DNA from: Bacteroidia bacterium
GTDB taxonomy: Bacteria; Bacteroidota; Bacteroidia; M30B66
Reading direction: 5' to 3'
DNA: 64,000 nucleotides
NCBI GenBank assembly: GCA_018401705.1
Contig: JAGYKL010000002.1
Location: 129,526-193,525, forward strand
The notes under the pieces: model-generated
Seen by the model: only the letters and a program-made list of their open reading frames with translations
What the model was told of the DNA's origin: nothing
Databases searched by the model: none
Shown: positions 63,501-64,000 of the stretch, in pieces
Layout of the letters: each line of letters starts with the position of its first letter
Position numbering within the stretch: position 1 is the first letter of the stretch
Made by a program: the position numbers and the translations under genes

Positions 63501-64000
63501 CTATTCAATTGAGCATGTTAATCCAGCAACTTCTTCTTTAATATCGTGCAAACTGTTGATAGAATGATTGACTTTATTGGACAAAACGATAAGCGTATTT
63601 CCATCGCTCAGGTTTCTCATAAAATACGTTCTAAAGCCGTGCCACCAGCCGCCATGGTAAACAATTTGTTTGTCGGGATTCTCGTAATTTAAACGCCATC
63701 CAAAGCCATAATTTTTCTTATTTCTCTTTTTCGGGCTTCCTTCTTTGAAGGCTTCGGCGAGAGTTTCCTGTTTAATAAGTTTATCTGAATACAAAGCTTG
63801 GTCCCAAATAAAGAGATCAGTTGCTGTAGAAAAAACATTCTTATCGCCAGTTATTCCGTTGAAGCAATCATTTTCAGCAGGTAAACGCCCATTTCTTTCA
63901 TAACCACAAACCCTTCCTGGCATGTCAGGACTGTAGCATTTGCTATATATTCTGGTATTATTCATACCTAATGGATTAAAAATGACCTTCTTCATGAAAG
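63501..64000 (-). CDS. Serine hydrolase of the beta-lactamase (class C) family, 3' end
   Basis: The window ends inside this minus-strand gene, so only the last 165 or so residues are visible. They include PLGMNNTRIYS, FSTATDLFIWDQAL, YGFGWRLN and the late active-site segment YHGGWWHGFRTYF. That segment corresponds to the KTG-like HxG motif of class C beta-lactamase/PBP4* proteins. The SxxK nucleophile would lie beyond the edge. The Met at 63995 is internal. Downstream lies the penicillin acylase, suggesting a shared amide-hydrolase context. Confidence 0.8.
   Translation of the reverse strand, partial: FMKKVIFNPLGMNNTRIYSKCYSPDMPGRVCGYERNGRLPAENDCFNGITGDKNVFSTATDLFIWDQALYSDKLIKQETLAEAFKEGSPKKRNKKNYGFGWRLNYENPDKQIVYHGGWWHGFRTYFMRNLSDGNTLIVLSNKVNHSINSLHDIKEEVAGLTCSIE

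Noticed and set aside
1-64000. Search for tRNA or rRNA genes by eye.
   Set aside because: No cloverleaf with the GTTCRANNC T-loop core and proper acceptor stem was noticed in the intergenic stretches. A short one cannot be fully excluded without a covariance-model scan.

Overview
The window is AT-rich chromosomal DNA from a member of the Bacteroidota, most likely a flavobacterium-like marine or environmental lineage. This is inferred from family content and not from a marker-gene search. Supporting signs are several proteins with type IX secretion (T9SS) C-terminal sorting domains, Bacteroidota-restricted families (DUF5686, DUF3098, DUF4292, DUF3108, DUF2911), TAnnTTTG promoter boxes, an F-type ATPase operon lacking beta and epsilon, and the gene order ftsX-DUF3098-uppP-truB. 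I found no rRNA, tRNA, CRISPR array, prophage or insertion sequence with a transposase.

Layout. 0-8.6 kb (+): an outer-membrane DUF5686 protein, lptB, a secreted serpin, a T9SS protein, and a tightly overlapping run lipoprotein / secreted protein / VTC domain / DUF4956 / DUF2490. 8.6-12.1 kb (-): leuS, which carries an in-frame 0.68-kb palindromic-repeat and DUF559-nuclease insertion in its editing domain and is also broken by a degraded stretch. 12.3-14.9 kb (+): ftsX, DUF3098, uppP, truB. 15.1-20.2 kb (-): atpBEFHAG. 20.4-31.7 kb: a T9SS protein, a phosphosugar isomerase with lipB, DUF3108, tryptophan 2,3-dioxygenase, a reductase with a Fur-like palindrome, feoA-feoB with a second Fur-like palindrome, and a DASH cryptochrome. 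31.8-38.9 kb (-): three tandem related T9SS surface proteins, one with two fasciclin domains and one with many frameshifts. 39.2-43 kb (-): a pterin/photolyase operon (BH4-type pyruvoyl-tetrahydropterin synthase, folE, an SDR, a flavin reductase, a photolyase), divergent from a carotenoid-desaturase-like gene. 44.6-50.6 kb: a T9SS protein with a collagen-like fibre protein, an HTTM protein with a TPR lipoprotein, and a beta-barrel protein. 50.6-57.4 kb (-): an envelope operon (flippase, dut, nucleotidyltransferase, TPR lipoprotein, DUF4292, envC). 57.6-64 kb: rseP with a GNAT acetyltransferase, DUF2911, ctlX with a penicillin acylase, and a truncated beta-lactamase-family hydrolase.

How the genes fit together: much of the window serves the cell envelope (LptB, FtsX, UppP, EnvC, RseP, flippase, T9SS cargo). 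Two islands look functionally linked: iron uptake (feoAB with Fur-like operators) and light/pterin chemistry (PTPS, FolE, SDR, flavin reductase, photolyase, carotenoid desaturase).

A caution for any reader: several patches (about 9.25-9.5, 34.48-35.05, 36.39-36.41, 42.42-42.65 and 51.9-53.6 kb) show clustered one- or two-base indels, often in homopolymers, with good family similarity continuing in another frame. These look more like sequencing or assembly errors than real gene decay, so the broken genes there may be intact in the organism.
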